Shown piece after piece: positions 30,431-38,859 of a stretch of 42,850 nucleotides of DNA. The notes beneath the pieces were generated by a model. That model did no database searches. It had not been told where the DNA came from and saw only the letters and a list, made by a program, of their open reading frames with translations. A program made the translations under genes and the position numbers. Each line of letters starts with the position of its first letter. Position 1 is the first letter of the stretch. Origin of the DNA: CAYONP01 sp964405335 (lineage in GTDB: Bacteria > Armatimonadota > UBA10988); NCBI GenBank assembly GCA_964405335.1, contig CAYONP010000048.1, forward strand, positions 1 through 42,850, written 5' to 3'.

Positions 30431-32509
30431 ATGTTTTACAAGTTTGTCAAGACCTGGTTCGTGGCGTTCTGCGTGCTGGCCGCCGTGCCGGTGGTCGGCG
30501 CTCCGGCCGCGCCTGTTCAGACCGACCAGGAGCGGCTCCAGGAGCTGCGTGCGCGCGAGACGCAGTTGCAGGAGAACATCTCGACGGCCGAGGAGCTGCT
30601 CGCCGGTCAGCTTGACGAGGAACGCCGGACGGCGATCACCGGTCAGCTCGAGCGCTGGCAGAACACGCTCCGCGACGTGCAGGCGCAGATTGCCGGCCTG
30701 GACGGCGGCGCGGCGGCCGGCGGCGCGGATAACCCGAACGCCGAGGAGATCCGGCGCCTGCGCCGGCGCATGACAGCGATTCTCGAACGGATGAAGGAGC
30801 GCTCGAAAGAGATCGAGCGCCTGCGCCTGACGCAGCCGACGCAGCCGACCGGCCCGGCCGGCGAGGGCGGCACCGGCAACGAGGGTGACGTCGGCGTCGA
30901 CAATCCGGCTGGCGAGGGCGACACCGGCACGACGTTCGGCGGCCCGCCGGCGGGCGGCGCGGCCGGCGGCATGGGTTTCGGCGGCGACCGGCTGCAGCGT
31001 CTGCTGGCCGACCAGGGCGCCGATTTCATGGAGCTGAAGCGGCTGCAGGCGCAGATTACCGAACTCGAGGGTGAGCGCAAGCCGACCGATGCGTTCGATC
31101 ACGAGAACATCCCCGAGCTGAACCCGCTCATGCTCTACGCCGGCGACACGGAGGGCAATCCGTTCCAGCCGACGCTCGGCAGTTGGGGCAGCGGGATCAT
31201 CGAGGAGACCGAGTACGGCATCGTCCAGGGGCTGAACTCGCTGCTGGTCTACACCGACGGCTTCTACCGCGGCGGGCGGATCGACTTCGCCAACCCGCCC
31301 GAGATCGGTCTCTACTTCGAGAAGCCCGAGATCAGCTACCTGCAGTTCGATGTCTACTTCTTCCCCGACACCACGGCGACCACCGGCGGTCTGACCGGCC
31401 CCGGCGGTAGCTCGGGCATGCCCGGACCCGGCGGCCTGCCGATGCCCGGCTCTGCCGGCGCGGGCTTCGGGCCCGGTGGGCCCGGCATGCCCGGCGGCTC
31501 GGGCGGCCTGCCCATGCCCGGTTCGGCCGGCGCCGGTTTCGGGCCCGGTAGCCCCGGCGTGGCCGGTGGCTCGGGCGGTCTGCCGATGCCCGGCTCGGCC
31601 GGCGGTGGGATTGGTCCCGGCGCGCCTCCTGGGCCTGGCGGCATGGCCGGTGGTCCCGGCCTGCTCGGCTCGGGTGGCGGCGGTGGCGTGGCGGGTCCCG
31701 GCCTGCCCGGCTTCGGCCCGACCGGTGCGCCCCCCGGCGTGGGCGGTCTGGGCACCGGCACCGACTTCGGCGAGGGTGACGCGGGGATCATGAACGAGGG
31801 CCCGGGCGCGGGCCTCGGCCCGGGCATGGGGCCCGGCATGACCGCCACCGGCGCGAAGCAGCCGCCGAAGACGCGCAGCCTGCGGCTGGTGCTCTACACC
31901 GACCGCGGCCCGATTGTCGTCGAGGACTTCTACTTCGACTGGCAGTACGAGGTCAATCCGGGCTGGACGCGGGTGTTCATCCCGGTGACGGAGATGATCA
32001 ACATCTCCGAGCGGGTGCCGACGCGCCTCGAGCGGATCGCCATCTTCGGCGACACGACCGACGAGTTCTACATCGGCATGATGCGCATGGTGGCCGACGA
32101 AGTGCCGCTCGAGCCCGAGATCCTCGGGGCGGAGATCCAGCAGGCGATTGCCGGCGAGGAGTTCCAGCTTCAGACCGTGCTCGAGAGCGGGCTGAGCATC
32201 CTCAAGTACGTCTGGGACTGGGGCGACGGCGAGATCACCGAGAGCGACACGCCGTTCTCGACCCACCTCTACGTCAAGCCGGGTGACTACACCGTGACGG
32301 TCACCGTCAAGGACACCGACGAGCTGAAGGCGGACGGGCGCGCGACGGTCAAGATCAAGGTCATCCCGTTCAGCGATCGGCCGACCGGCGCGCCGGCCGG
32401 CACACCGCTCTACGGCCCTGGCGCGGGGGCCGGCCCCGGCGCCGGGTCGGGCCACCTGCCGCCCGGCGGCGGTGGGGTCGATGGCACGGGGAACGACCCG
32501 ATCCACTGA
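30431..32509 (+). CDS. Exported protein: coiled coil, split jelly-roll with Gly-rich insert, PKD domain
   Basis: A 692-residue exported protein. Signal peptide 1-24 is followed by a coiled-coil region (30-90, 105-135), a Gly-rich linker, and helix 186-217. Residues 225-315 (LMLYAGDTEGNPFQPTLGSW, GGRIDFANPPEIGLYFEKPE, QFDVYFFPD) look like the first half of a carbohydrate-binding-type beta-sandwich. About 160 residues rich in Gly, Pro and Met (318-478) interrupt it. It resumes at 481-555 (SLRLVLYTDRGPIVVEDFYF, IFGDTTDEFYIGMMRM). A PKD domain (575-646, YVWDWGDGEI and GDYTVTVTVKDTD) and a Gly-rich tail end it. It is probably a surface or envelope protein; binding partner unknown. The ATG at 30431 has GAGAGG eight bases upstream. 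Confidence 0.82.
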   Translation: MFYKFVKTWFVAFCVLAAVPVVGAPAAPVQTDQERLQELRARETQLQENISTAEELLAGQLDEERRTAITGQLERWQNTLRDVQAQIAGLDGGAAAGGADNPNAEEIRRLRRRMTAILERMKERSKEIERLRLTQPTQPTGPAGEGGTGNEGDVGVDNPAGEGDTGTTFGGPPAGGAAGGMGFGGDRLQRLLADQGADFMELKRLQAQITELEGERKPTDAFDHENIPELNPLMLYAGDTEGNPFQPTLGSWGSGIIEETEYGIVQGLNSLLVYTDGFYRGGRIDFANPPEIGLYFEKPEISYLQFDVYFFPDTTATTGGLTGPGGSSGMPGPGGLPMPGSAGAGFGPGGPGMPGGSGGLPMPGSAGAGFGPGSPGVAGGSGGLPMPGSAGGGIGPGAPPGPGGMAGGPGLLGSGGGGGVAGPGLPGFGPTGAPPGVGGLGTGTDFGEGDAGIMNEGPGAGLGPGMGPGMTATGAKQPPKTRSLRLVLYTDRGPIVVEDFYFDWQYEVNPGWTRVFIPVTEMINISERVPTRLERIAIFGDTTDEFYIGMMRMVADEVPLEPEILGAEIQQAIAGEEFQLQTVLESGLSILKYVWDWGDGEITESDTPFSTHLYVKPGDYTVTVTVKDTDELKADGRATVKIKVIPFSDRPTGAPAGTPLYGPGAGAGPGAGSGHLPPGGGGVDGTGNDPIH
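31430..31645 (+). repeat. Three in-frame 72-base repeats inside the Gly-rich insert
   Basis: Residues 334-357, 358-381 and 382-405 are successive 24-residue repeats beginning GGLPMPGSAGAGFGPG. The first two differ at three positions and the third is more diverged. At DNA level these are 72-base direct repeats that can change length by slippage. They lie in the loop that splits the jelly-roll domain. Confidence 0.85.
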
Positions 32510-32529
32510 CCCTGACGGATAAGACGTTG

Positions 32530-32559
32530 AACACGGCGGGCGGTAACGCCCGCCGTGTT
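32530..32559 (+). terminator. Strong hairpin terminator after the PKD protein
   Basis: A perfect 13-bp stem AACACGGCGGGCG/CGCCCGCCGTGTT with a GTAA loop begins 20 bases after the stop at 32509. The following bases (GGTTTG) give only a short T-run, so it may act with Rho or as an mRNA-end stabiliser. It separates the PKD gene from the acyl-CoA synthetase gene. Confidence 0.7.
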
Positions 32560-32615
32560 GGTTTGCCGGTCGCCGCGTCACGGTACCGGTTGGCGGGGAT
32601 GAGGGGAGCAGTCTG

Positions 32616-35294
32616 GTGAGCGTCCGCAATCTGCACGCGATGTTCGAGCCGACGTCGGTCTGTGTGGTTGGTGCCTCGAACCGCGAGCGCAGTGTCGGCT
32701 CGGTGGTCATGCGCAACCTGCTGCAGGGCGGGTACCGCGGGCCGATCATGCCGATCAACCCCAAGTACGACGCCATCCACGGCGTGCTCGCTTACCACTC
32801 CGTCGCCGAGCTGCCGCGCGTCCCCGACCTGGCCGTCATCTGCACTCCGCCGGCGACGGTGCCGGCTTTGATTGACGAACTCGGCCGGCGCGGCACGCGC
32901 GCCGCGGTGGTCATCACCGCCGGGCTGTCGAGCAACCCGGGCACTGACGGCGGGACACTGCAGGACGAGCTGGTCGCCATCGCGGCGAAGCACCAACTAC
33001 GCGTGCTCGGCCCCAACTGCCTCGGGTTGATTGTGCCGGGCATCGGGCTCAACGCCAGCTTCTCGCACACCGACTGCCTGCCCGGCCGGATCGCCTTCGT
33101 CAGCCAGTCGGGCGGGCTGACCACCGCCGTGCTCGATTACGCCAACTCGCAGGGCATCGGCTTCAGCCACTTCCTGTCGCTGGGCGACATTGCCGATGTC
33201 GACTTCGGCGATGTGCTCGACCAGCTCGGCAGCGACCCGGCCGTCGGCTCGATTCTGCTCTACGTCGAGTCGATCGACAATGTGCGCGAGTTCATGTCGG
33301 CGGCGCGGGCGGCGGCGCGCAACAAGCCGGTGCTGGTGGTTAAATCGGGCCGGTTCGAGGAGGGCGCCAAGGCCGCCGCCAGCCACACCGGCGCGCTGGC
33401 CGGCGCCGACGACGTCTACCACGCTGCTTTCCGCCGGGCCGGCATGTTGCGCGTCTACGAGATCGACGAGCTGTTCGACGCGGTGCAGACGCTCGGCCGC
33501 TCGAAACCGCTGCGCGGCGATCGCCTGGCCGTGCTGACCAACGGCGGCGGGCCGGGCGTGATGGCCGTCGACGCGCTGATCGAGGCGGGCGGCAAGCTGG
33601 CTGAGCTGTCGGCTGAGACGATCGAGCAGCTCGACCAGGTGATGCCGCCGACCTGGTCGAAGGCGAACCCGGTCGACATCATCGGCGACGCGCCGGGCAA
33701 ACGGTATGCCGAGGCGCTGGGCATTCTGCTCGCCGACAAGGCCGTCGACGGCGTGCTGGTCATGCACGTGCCGGTGGCGGTGGCCGATGCGAACGAGGCG
33801 GCGCAGGCGGTGATCGAGACCTGCCGGAAGACCAACCGCAACGTGCTGACCAGTTGGCTCGGCCCGATTGCCGCGGCGCGCGCGCGGGAGATGTTCCGCG
33901 AGGCCGGGCTGCCGACCTACTCGACGCCCGACCGGGCGGTGCGCGGGTTCATGCACGTGGTCCGCTTCTACCGCAACCAAGAGCTCCTGATGGAGACGCC
34001 CGAGCGGCAGCCGGAGAACGTGCGCACGGCCACCTCGACCGCTCGGCTGGTGATTCAGAACGCCATGGCGGCCGGCCGCAAGATCTTGAGCGAAGCCGAA
34101 TCGAAGGCCGTGCTGGCGGCCTACGGCGTGCCGATTGTCGAGACGCAGATCGCCGCCACGGCCGACGACGCGGTGCGCATCGGCGCCGAGATCGGGTTTC
34201 CCGTGGCGATCAAGATCATGTCGCCCGACATCACGCACAAATCCGACATCGGCGGCGTGGTGCTTGATCTCGAAACCCGCGACTCGGTGCGCACGGCTTG
34301 CGAGCAGATGCTCGCGCGCGTGGCCAAACTCCAGCCCGAGGCGCAGGTGACCGGTTTCACGGTGCAGTCGATGGCCCGCCGGCCGGGCGCGCACGAGCTG
34401 ATTGTCGGCGTGGCCAACGATGCTACGTTCGGGCCGGTGATGCTGTTCGGCGAGGGCGGCAAGGCAGTCGAAGTGATCGGCGACCGGGCCGTGGCGCTGC
34501 CGCCGCTGAACATGGTCCTGGCGCGCGAGCTGATCAGCCGGACCCGCATCTCGAAGCTGCTGCAGGGCTATCGCGACGAGGCGCCGGCCGATCTCGACGC
34601 CATCTGCCAGACGCTGATCCAGGTCAGCCAGTTGGTCACCGACCTGGCCGAGGTGGTCGAGCTCGACATCAACCCGCTGTTCGCCGACTCGAAAGGCGTG
34701 CTGGCGCTCGATGCGCGGATCCGGGTCGAACCGAGTGCGCTGAGCGGCCCGCAGCGGTTGGCCATCCGGCCGTATCCCAAGGAGCTCGAGGAGCGGGTGA
34801 CCATCGAAGGGGGGCTCGAGCTGCTGGTCCGCCCGATCCGCCCCGAGGACGAGCCGGCACACCAGGACTTCGTCGCCAAGCTGACGCCCGAGGACATCCG
34901 GTTCCGCTTCTTCGGCCTGGTGCGCGACTTCCCGCACTCGCAGATGGCCCGCCTGACGCAGATCGACTACGACCGTGAGATGGCCTTCATCGCGCGCAAG
35001 ACCGGCGACGGGCCGACCGAGACCGTCGGTGTCGTCCGCGCGGTGCTCGACGCCGACAACGAGACCGCCGAGTTCGCCATCGTGGTGCGCAGCGACATGA
35101 AGGGCCTTGGCCTGGGCAACGCGCTGCTGGAGAAGATGATCCGCTACCTGACCAGCCGCGGCACGCCGCTGATCATCGGCCAGGTGCTGAAGGACAACCA
35201 GGCGATGCTCGGCCTGGCGCGCAGCTTCGGCTTCGAAATCACCAACGTGGCCGACGACCCCGAGGTCAAGGAGGTCAAGCTGCGGCTGGGTTGA
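32616..35294 (+). CDS. ADP-forming acyl-CoA synthetase fused to GNAT acetyltransferase (PatZ/Pka-like)
   Basis: An 892-residue fusion. CoA-binding domain (about 8-130: VCVVGASNRERSVGSVVMRN). Ligase domains (130-450) with LGPNCLGLIVPG, FVSQSGGLTTAVLDYANSQG, LSLGDIADVDFGDVLDQLGS and AASHTGALAGADDVYHAAF, the block that carries the phospho-His region of NDP-forming synthetases. ATP-grasp domain (about 490-715: GFPVAIKIMSPDITHKSDIG). C-terminal GNAT domain (735-885: VRPIRPEDEPAHQDF, GLGLGNALLEKMIRYL). This order is that of PatZ/Pka protein lysine acetyltransferases, which acetylate acyl-CoA synthetases and other enzymes. The retained SHTG and ATP-grasp motifs leave open a real synthetase activity (acetate + ATP + CoA to acetyl-CoA + ADP). 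GTG start with GGGGAG nine bases upstream. Confidence 0.93.
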   Translation: MSVRNLHAMFEPTSVCVVGASNRERSVGSVVMRNLLQGGYRGPIMPINPKYDAIHGVLAYHSVAELPRVPDLAVICTPPATVPALIDELGRRGTRAAVVITAGLSSNPGTDGGTLQDELVAIAAKHQLRVLGPNCLGLIVPGIGLNASFSHTDCLPGRIAFVSQSGGLTTAVLDYANSQGIGFSHFLSLGDIADVDFGDVLDQLGSDPAVGSILLYVESIDNVREFMSAARAAARNKPVLVVKSGRFEEGAKAAASHTGALAGADDVYHAAFRRAGMLRVYEIDELFDAVQTLGRSKPLRGDRLAVLTNGGGPGVMAVDALIEAGGKLAELSAETIEQLDQVMPPTWSKANPVDIIGDAPGKRYAEALGILLADKAVDGVLVMHVPVAVADANEAAQAVIETCRKTNRNVLTSWLGPIAAARAREMFREAGLPTYSTPDRAVRGFMHVVRFYRNQELLMETPERQPENVRTATSTARLVIQNAMAAGRKILSEAESKAVLAAYGVPIVETQIAATADDAVRIGAEIGFPVAIKIMSPDITHKSDIGGVVLDLETRDSVRTACEQMLARVAKLQPEAQVTGFTVQSMARRPGAHELIVGVANDATFGPVMLFGEGGKAVEVIGDRAVALPPLNMVLARELISRTRISKLLQGYRDEAPADLDAICQTLIQVSQLVTDLAEVVELDINPLFADSKGVLALDARIRVEPSALSGPQRLAIRPYPKELEERVTIEGGLELLVRPIRPEDEPAHQDFVAKLTPEDIRFRFFGLVRDFPHSQMARLTQIDYDREMAFIARKTGDGPTETVGVVRAVLDADNETAEFAIVVRSDMKGLGLGNALLEKMIRYLTSRGTPLIIGQVLKDNQAMLGLARSFGFEITNVADDPEVKEVKLRLG

Positions 35295-35310
35295 CGACCC
35301 GGCCGGCGAT

Positions 35311-35340
35311 TTGACACTGCCGCGCCCAATGCACGACAAT
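35311..35340 (+). promoter_or_regulatory. Promoter of the first zinc-ribbon gene
   Basis: A perfect -35 TTGACA (35311-35316), an 18-base spacer and a -10 GACAAT (35335-35340) lie just 23 bases before the ATG at 35363. Good spacing and position support it. It starts only 17 bases after the acyl-CoA synthetase stop. Confidence 0.65.
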
Positions 35341-35362
35341 CGGCGCAACAGGGGCCGGCACG

Positions 35363-36562
35363 ATGAAGGTCGACGCGTGGCAGACGCTGACCGGCGTGAC
35401 CCGCACCTGCCCCGCCTGCGGTTGCGACCTGACGCCCTGGGCTGTCGGCGAGGTGCCGCTGACCGGCTGCCATGCCTGCGGCTCGGTCTGGTTTGAGCGC
35501 GGTGGGATCGAGGCCGCCGGCGAGCTGGAGGGCGAGGCGCTCGGCGCCGTCGAGCGCGAGTTCGGCACCGGCCTGGGCGGCGGCCAGGGCGACGGCCGGT
35601 GCCCGGTCGACGGCACGCCGCTCGTGCGGCTGCACTGGCACCAGGCTCCTGCCGTCGAGCTCCGCGGCTGCCCCACCTGCCGCGGGATCCTCTGCGCCGA
35701 GGGCGACCTGGCGCGGATCGAGGCGGCCCTGCCGGCCGATCGCCCGCGCCGGCCCGGCCGGGCGGTCGACGACGAGCTGGCCGCCTTCCGCCTCGAGACG
35801 GTCGCCTGCCCGCACTGCGGCGAGCGCTGCGTCGCCGAGCAGGAGCACTGCGACTGCTGCGGCGGCGGGCTCGACGGCAGCCCGCCCGAGCCGCTGCCGC
35901 GGCGCCTGCGCTGCCCCTGGTGCGACGCCTGGAACCCGGCCGAACTGGACCGCTGCCAGCACTGCCACGGCCTGCTGCGCGCCGCCGGGCGGCCGGTCTT
36001 CCGGGCCGGCCGGCTGAGCCTCTGGCGGCTCGCTTCAGAGCTCATCTCGGTGGCCGCCGTCGCGCTGCTCGGCTGGATCGGCTTCTGCGACTTCAACGAG
36101 CCGGCGCGCTGGCTGTTCGGGCCCGACCTGCGCGCGGCCATCGCGATCCTGGTCCCCGGCTGGTACGTCGCCCGCCGGCTGTGGCGCCCGTACCGCGTGA
36201 TCGTCGACAATGACGGCATCGAGTTCCGCGCGCCGCTCCGCCGGCGGCGAGTCGCCTGGAGACAGATCGAAGAGGGGGCGGTGATCGACCTGCCGCCACT
36301 GCCACCGGTCTGGGCGATTGCGTTGCCGATGTGCTATGCTGGCGCCGATCCGGTCGCTGCGATCGAGTTCGCCATCTTCGCGGGACTGGCCACCGCGGCA
36401 CTGCAGGAGTTTGGCCGGTTCGAGATCATCCCCTTCCGCAACGTCCGCCGCGGGCTGCTGCTGCTCCGCTGCAATCCTGACTATGCCTGGCTCGGCCCCG
36501 ACATCGCCGGCCACGCCGAGCTGATCGACACCATCCAGGACCAGCTCGACCGCGCACGCTGA
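35363..36562 (+). CDS. Membrane protein with four zinc ribbons (paralog 1)
   Basis: A 399-residue protein. The N-terminal half has four Cys pairs of zinc ribbons: CPACG...CHACG (16-40, a TFIIB-type ribbon with the usual GSVWFERGGIE), CPVDG...CPTCRG (about 84-112), CPHCG...CDCCGG (about 153-174) and CPWCD...CQHCHG (about 188-204). Hydrophobic segments follow near 225-242 and 256-272. A PH-like domain (RVIVDNDGIEFRAPLRRRRV, AWRQIEEG) and another membrane stretch complete it. The same plan is seen in the next gene. Zinc-ribbon plus membrane proteins are often hypothetical; no function is known. Confidence 0.8.
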   Translation: MKVDAWQTLTGVTRTCPACGCDLTPWAVGEVPLTGCHACGSVWFERGGIEAAGELEGEALGAVEREFGTGLGGGQGDGRCPVDGTPLVRLHWHQAPAVELRGCPTCRGILCAEGDLARIEAALPADRPRRPGRAVDDELAAFRLETVACPHCGERCVAEQEHCDCCGGGLDGSPPEPLPRRLRCPWCDAWNPAELDRCQHCHGLLRAAGRPVFRAGRLSLWRLASELISVAAVALLGWIGFCDFNEPARWLFGPDLRAAIAILVPGWYVARRLWRPYRVIVDNDGIEFRAPLRRRRVAWRQIEEGAVIDLPPLPPVWAIALPMCYAGADPVAAIEFAIFAGLATAALQEFGRFEIIPFRNVRRGLLLLRCNPDYAWLGPDIAGHAELIDTIQDQLDRAR

Positions 36563-36620
36563 ACGCGTTTGGCGCGAACACGACGGGGGTAGAGCATCGG
36601 CAGATCGTGTGGGGACGGCG

Positions 36621-37769
36621 ATGACCAGCGACCTGACCTGCCCAACCTGCGGCGGCCAGCTGGTGCCCTGGGCGGTGGGCGATGTCACGGTGCACGGCTG
36701 CCAGGCCTGCGGCGGGGTCTGGTTCGAGCGCGACGGCATCGAGGCGGCGGCCAGCCTGCCCGGCGAGGCGCTGCGGGCGATCGAGCACGAGTTCAGCGCA
36801 GGACTGGCGACGCTGGAGGGGGATGGGTGCTGTCCGTGTTGCCGGACCAAGCTGCGCGAGACGGCGTGGGCAACGGCGGTCGAGCAGACGGTCGCCACCT
36901 GTCCGACTTGCCTCGGCGTGTGGTGCGAGGAAGGCCGGCTGGAGAGCATGGAGGCGGCCCTGCCCGTCGAGCGACCGCGTCGCGACGTCGAGGTTTTCGA
37001 GGCTCATCCTGGTCTGCAGGCGGCCGAGTGGGTCTACTGCGTGTACTGCGGCGAGTCGGTCCACGCCGACGCGATGGTCTGCACGCATTGCGGCCAGTTG
37101 CCGCACAGCCGCAACGTCAATCGGGCGTTGTCCGTTCACCGGCTCGATCCACAGGTGTTGCTCAGCGACGCCATCGTCTTCGCCGCGGTGCTGGCCGGTC
37201 TCAGCCTCACCGCCTTGGACTCACTCAGCTTCCAATGGAACGAACGACTCTACTGGTTGTCGGACGGCGGCATCTTGACGGGCTGCGCAGTCGCAGCGGC
37301 GATGCTCCTGCAGTATGGTCTGTACCGTGCCGTCAAGTGGCGGCGGATCGAGGTCTGTCCGGACGGGCTTTCGATGCGCAGCCTGCTCGCCTGGCGGCAG
37401 GCACCCTGGAGCGAGATGCGACGGGTGGTGGTCATCGACCGCCGGGTCTGGCCGGTGTTCGGCCTCGCCCTGCTCCTGGTGCCGGCACCGATCTACTTCC
37501 TCGAGCGCGGTATCGGCACGTTGGCCGCTGTGTTCGTTAGCGGCACGCTCGCGCTGATGGTGCATCATGTGGCGGCCAAGATGGACGCTGTGTACTCCAT
37601 GAGACACCATCCATTGACGCTGATCATCACCACCGGCCTGCCCCTCCTGGTCGACGCCGACTACACCGGTCAGGACGAGCTGATCTCGGCCATCGGAACT
37701 CGTGTCGGCCGGCGCGTGATCAGTCGCCGCAGCCGCGCAACCCGACCAACCACGACGCACCCATCGTAG
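36621..37769 (+). CDS. Membrane protein with zinc ribbons (paralog 2)
   Basis: A 382-residue protein that is a tandem paralog of the preceding gene. Ribbons: CPTCGGQLVPWAVGDVTVHG followed by CQACGGVWFERDGIE, then CCPCC...CPTCLGVWCEEGRLE, then CVYCGESVHADAMVCTHCG. Two membrane segments (about 180-230) are followed by a PH-like part (RIEVCPDGLSMRSLLAWRQA), two more membrane helices and an Arg/Thr-rich tail. The opening WAVGDVTVHGCQACGGVWF mirrors WAVGEVPLTGCHACGSVWF of paralog 1. The ATG at 36621 has GGGGA seven bases upstream; a GTG 12 bases earlier is possible. The TAG stop lies in the GTAG of a palindrome. Confidence 0.78.
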   Translation: MTSDLTCPTCGGQLVPWAVGDVTVHGCQACGGVWFERDGIEAAASLPGEALRAIEHEFSAGLATLEGDGCCPCCRTKLRETAWATAVEQTVATCPTCLGVWCEEGRLESMEAALPVERPRRDVEVFEAHPGLQAAEWVYCVYCGESVHADAMVCTHCGQLPHSRNVNRALSVHRLDPQVLLSDAIVFAAVLAGLSLTALDSLSFQWNERLYWLSDGGILTGCAVAAAMLLQYGLYRAVKWRRIEVCPDGLSMRSLLAWRQAPWSEMRRVVVIDRRVWPVFGLALLLVPAPIYFLERGIGTLAAVFVSGTLALMVHHVAAKMDAVYSMRHHPLTLIITTGLPLLVDADYTGQDELISAIGTRVGRRVISRRSRATRPTTTHPS

Positions 37770-37788
37770 CGGCGCGCTGCGCGCGCCG
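37766..37788 (+). repeat. GTAG-headed palindrome at a stop codon
   Basis: GTAG (37766-37769) is followed at once by a perfect 8-bp stem CGGCGCGC/GCGCGCCG with loop TGC (37770-37788). The TAG of GTAG is the stop codon of the zinc-ribbon gene. It is the only such unit pointing to the plus strand at a gene end in this window. The bases 37789-37878 contain repeated GACCCCGGACCGCCCGGCGT phrases. Confidence 0.75.
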
Positions 37789-37878
37789 ACCGGCCGGCAT
37801 GAGACCCCGGACCGCCCGGCGTGGGACCCCGGACCGCCCGGCGTGGCGACCGAACCGGCCGCGCCGTTGGCGGCGGCG

Positions 37879-38832
37879 TTACGCCGGCGATCCCTCGGCA
37901 TCGCCCAGCATCGCCGCGATGATCGCGTTCACTCCCTCGCTCAGTCCGTCCAAATCGTAGCCGCCCTCGAGGCAGACCAGCAGCCGGCCGGCGCAGACCT
38001 CGGCGGCGACGTCGAGCACGCGGCGGGTCATGGTGCCGAAGCAGGGGCCGGTCACCCTCATGCCGCCCAGCGGATCGTTCTCATGGATGTCCTGGCCAGC
38101 GCAGAGGATGATCAGCTCGGGCTCGAACGCGCGGACGGCGTCGCGCACGACACCCTCGATCAGCTCCAGGTAGTGCCGGTTCTGCCGCCCGGCGAGCAGC
38201 GGCAGGTTGAGGTTCGTGCCCTCGCCCTCGCCCTCGCCGGTCTCGTCCTCGTAGCCGGTGAAGGGGTAGAAGTTGGTCTGGTGGAGCGAGAGGAAGAAGA
38301 CCTGGCCGTCGTCGTAGAAGGCGTCCTGCGTGCCGTTGCCGTGGTGCACGTCCCAGTCGAGGATGAACACCCGCCCCAGCCCGCGGGCAAGCGCCGCGCG
38401 GGCGGCAATCGCCGCGTTGTTGAACAGGCAGAAGCCCATGCCCTGGTTCGGCCGCGCGTGGTGGCCGGGCGGACGGCTGGCGACAAAGACGTTGCTATGC
38501 GTGCCGTCGAGAAGCGCCTCGAGCCCGACCAGCGCGGCGCCGGCCGAGAGCAGCGCCACGCGGTAGCTCTCGGCGCCGATCGGCGTGTCGGCGTCGAGCG
38601 CGCCGCCGCCCTGCTCGGCGATGCGCCGCACGGCGTTGACGTACCGCGGGTCGTGCACCGCAAGCACCTCGGACTCGGTCGCCTCGCGCGGGGCGAGGTG
38701 GTCGAGCCGGTCCCACAGCCCAGCGGTGTGGAGCGCCTCCCAGATCGCGCGCAGGCGGTTCGGCCGCTCGGGATGGAACGGACCATTGTCGTGCAACAGA
38801 TAGTCGTTGTGTGTGATGAGCCCGGTGGTCAT
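37879..38832 (-). CDS. Histone deacetylase/acetoin utilization family hydrolase
   Basis: A 317-residue arginase-fold zinc hydrolase. Motifs: GPFHPERPNRLRAI (17-30), SRPPGHHARPNQGMGFCLFN (119-138, His124 and His125), LDWDVHHGNGTQDAFY (158-173, zinc ligands Asp161 and His163), CAGQDIHENDPLGG (244-257, zinc ligand Asp248, here GQD instead of the usual GFD) and LEGGYDL (transition-state Tyr292). All zinc and catalytic residues are present, so it should be active. Bacterial members deacetylate acetylpolyamines, acetoin-pathway enzymes or acetyl-lysine. The ATG at 38832 begins the domain; the upstream frame crosses repeats. It may oppose the PatZ-like acetyltransferase encoded nearby, which is inference. 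Confidence 0.93.
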   Translation of the reverse strand: MTTGLITHNDYLLHDNGPFHPERPNRLRAIWEALHTAGLWDRLDHLAPREATESEVLAVHDPRYVNAVRRIAEQGGGALDADTPIGAESYRVALLSAGAALVGLEALLDGTHSNVFVASRPPGHHARPNQGMGFCLFNNAAIAARAALARGLGRVFILDWDVHHGNGTQDAFYDDGQVFFLSLHQTNFYPFTGYEDETGEGEGEGTNLNLPLLAGRQNRHYLELIEGVVRDAVRAFEPELIILCAGQDIHENDPLGGMRVTGPCFGTMTRRVLDVAAEVCAGRLLVCLEGGYDLDGLSEGVNAIIAAMLGDAEGSPA

Positions 38833-38859
38833 CCGCCCTGTCCTCGTTCTGGCGGCCGA

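Noticed and set aside
30383..32776. Long open frame opposite the Gly-rich PKD protein
   Set aside because: It is Thr/Gly/His-rich antisense of the Gly-Pro repeats and has no signal or domain.
32997..35348. Long open frame opposite the acyl-CoA synthetase gene (about 780 codons)
   Set aside because: His/Arg/Leu-rich shadow without family features; the opposite strand encodes a clear four-domain enzyme.
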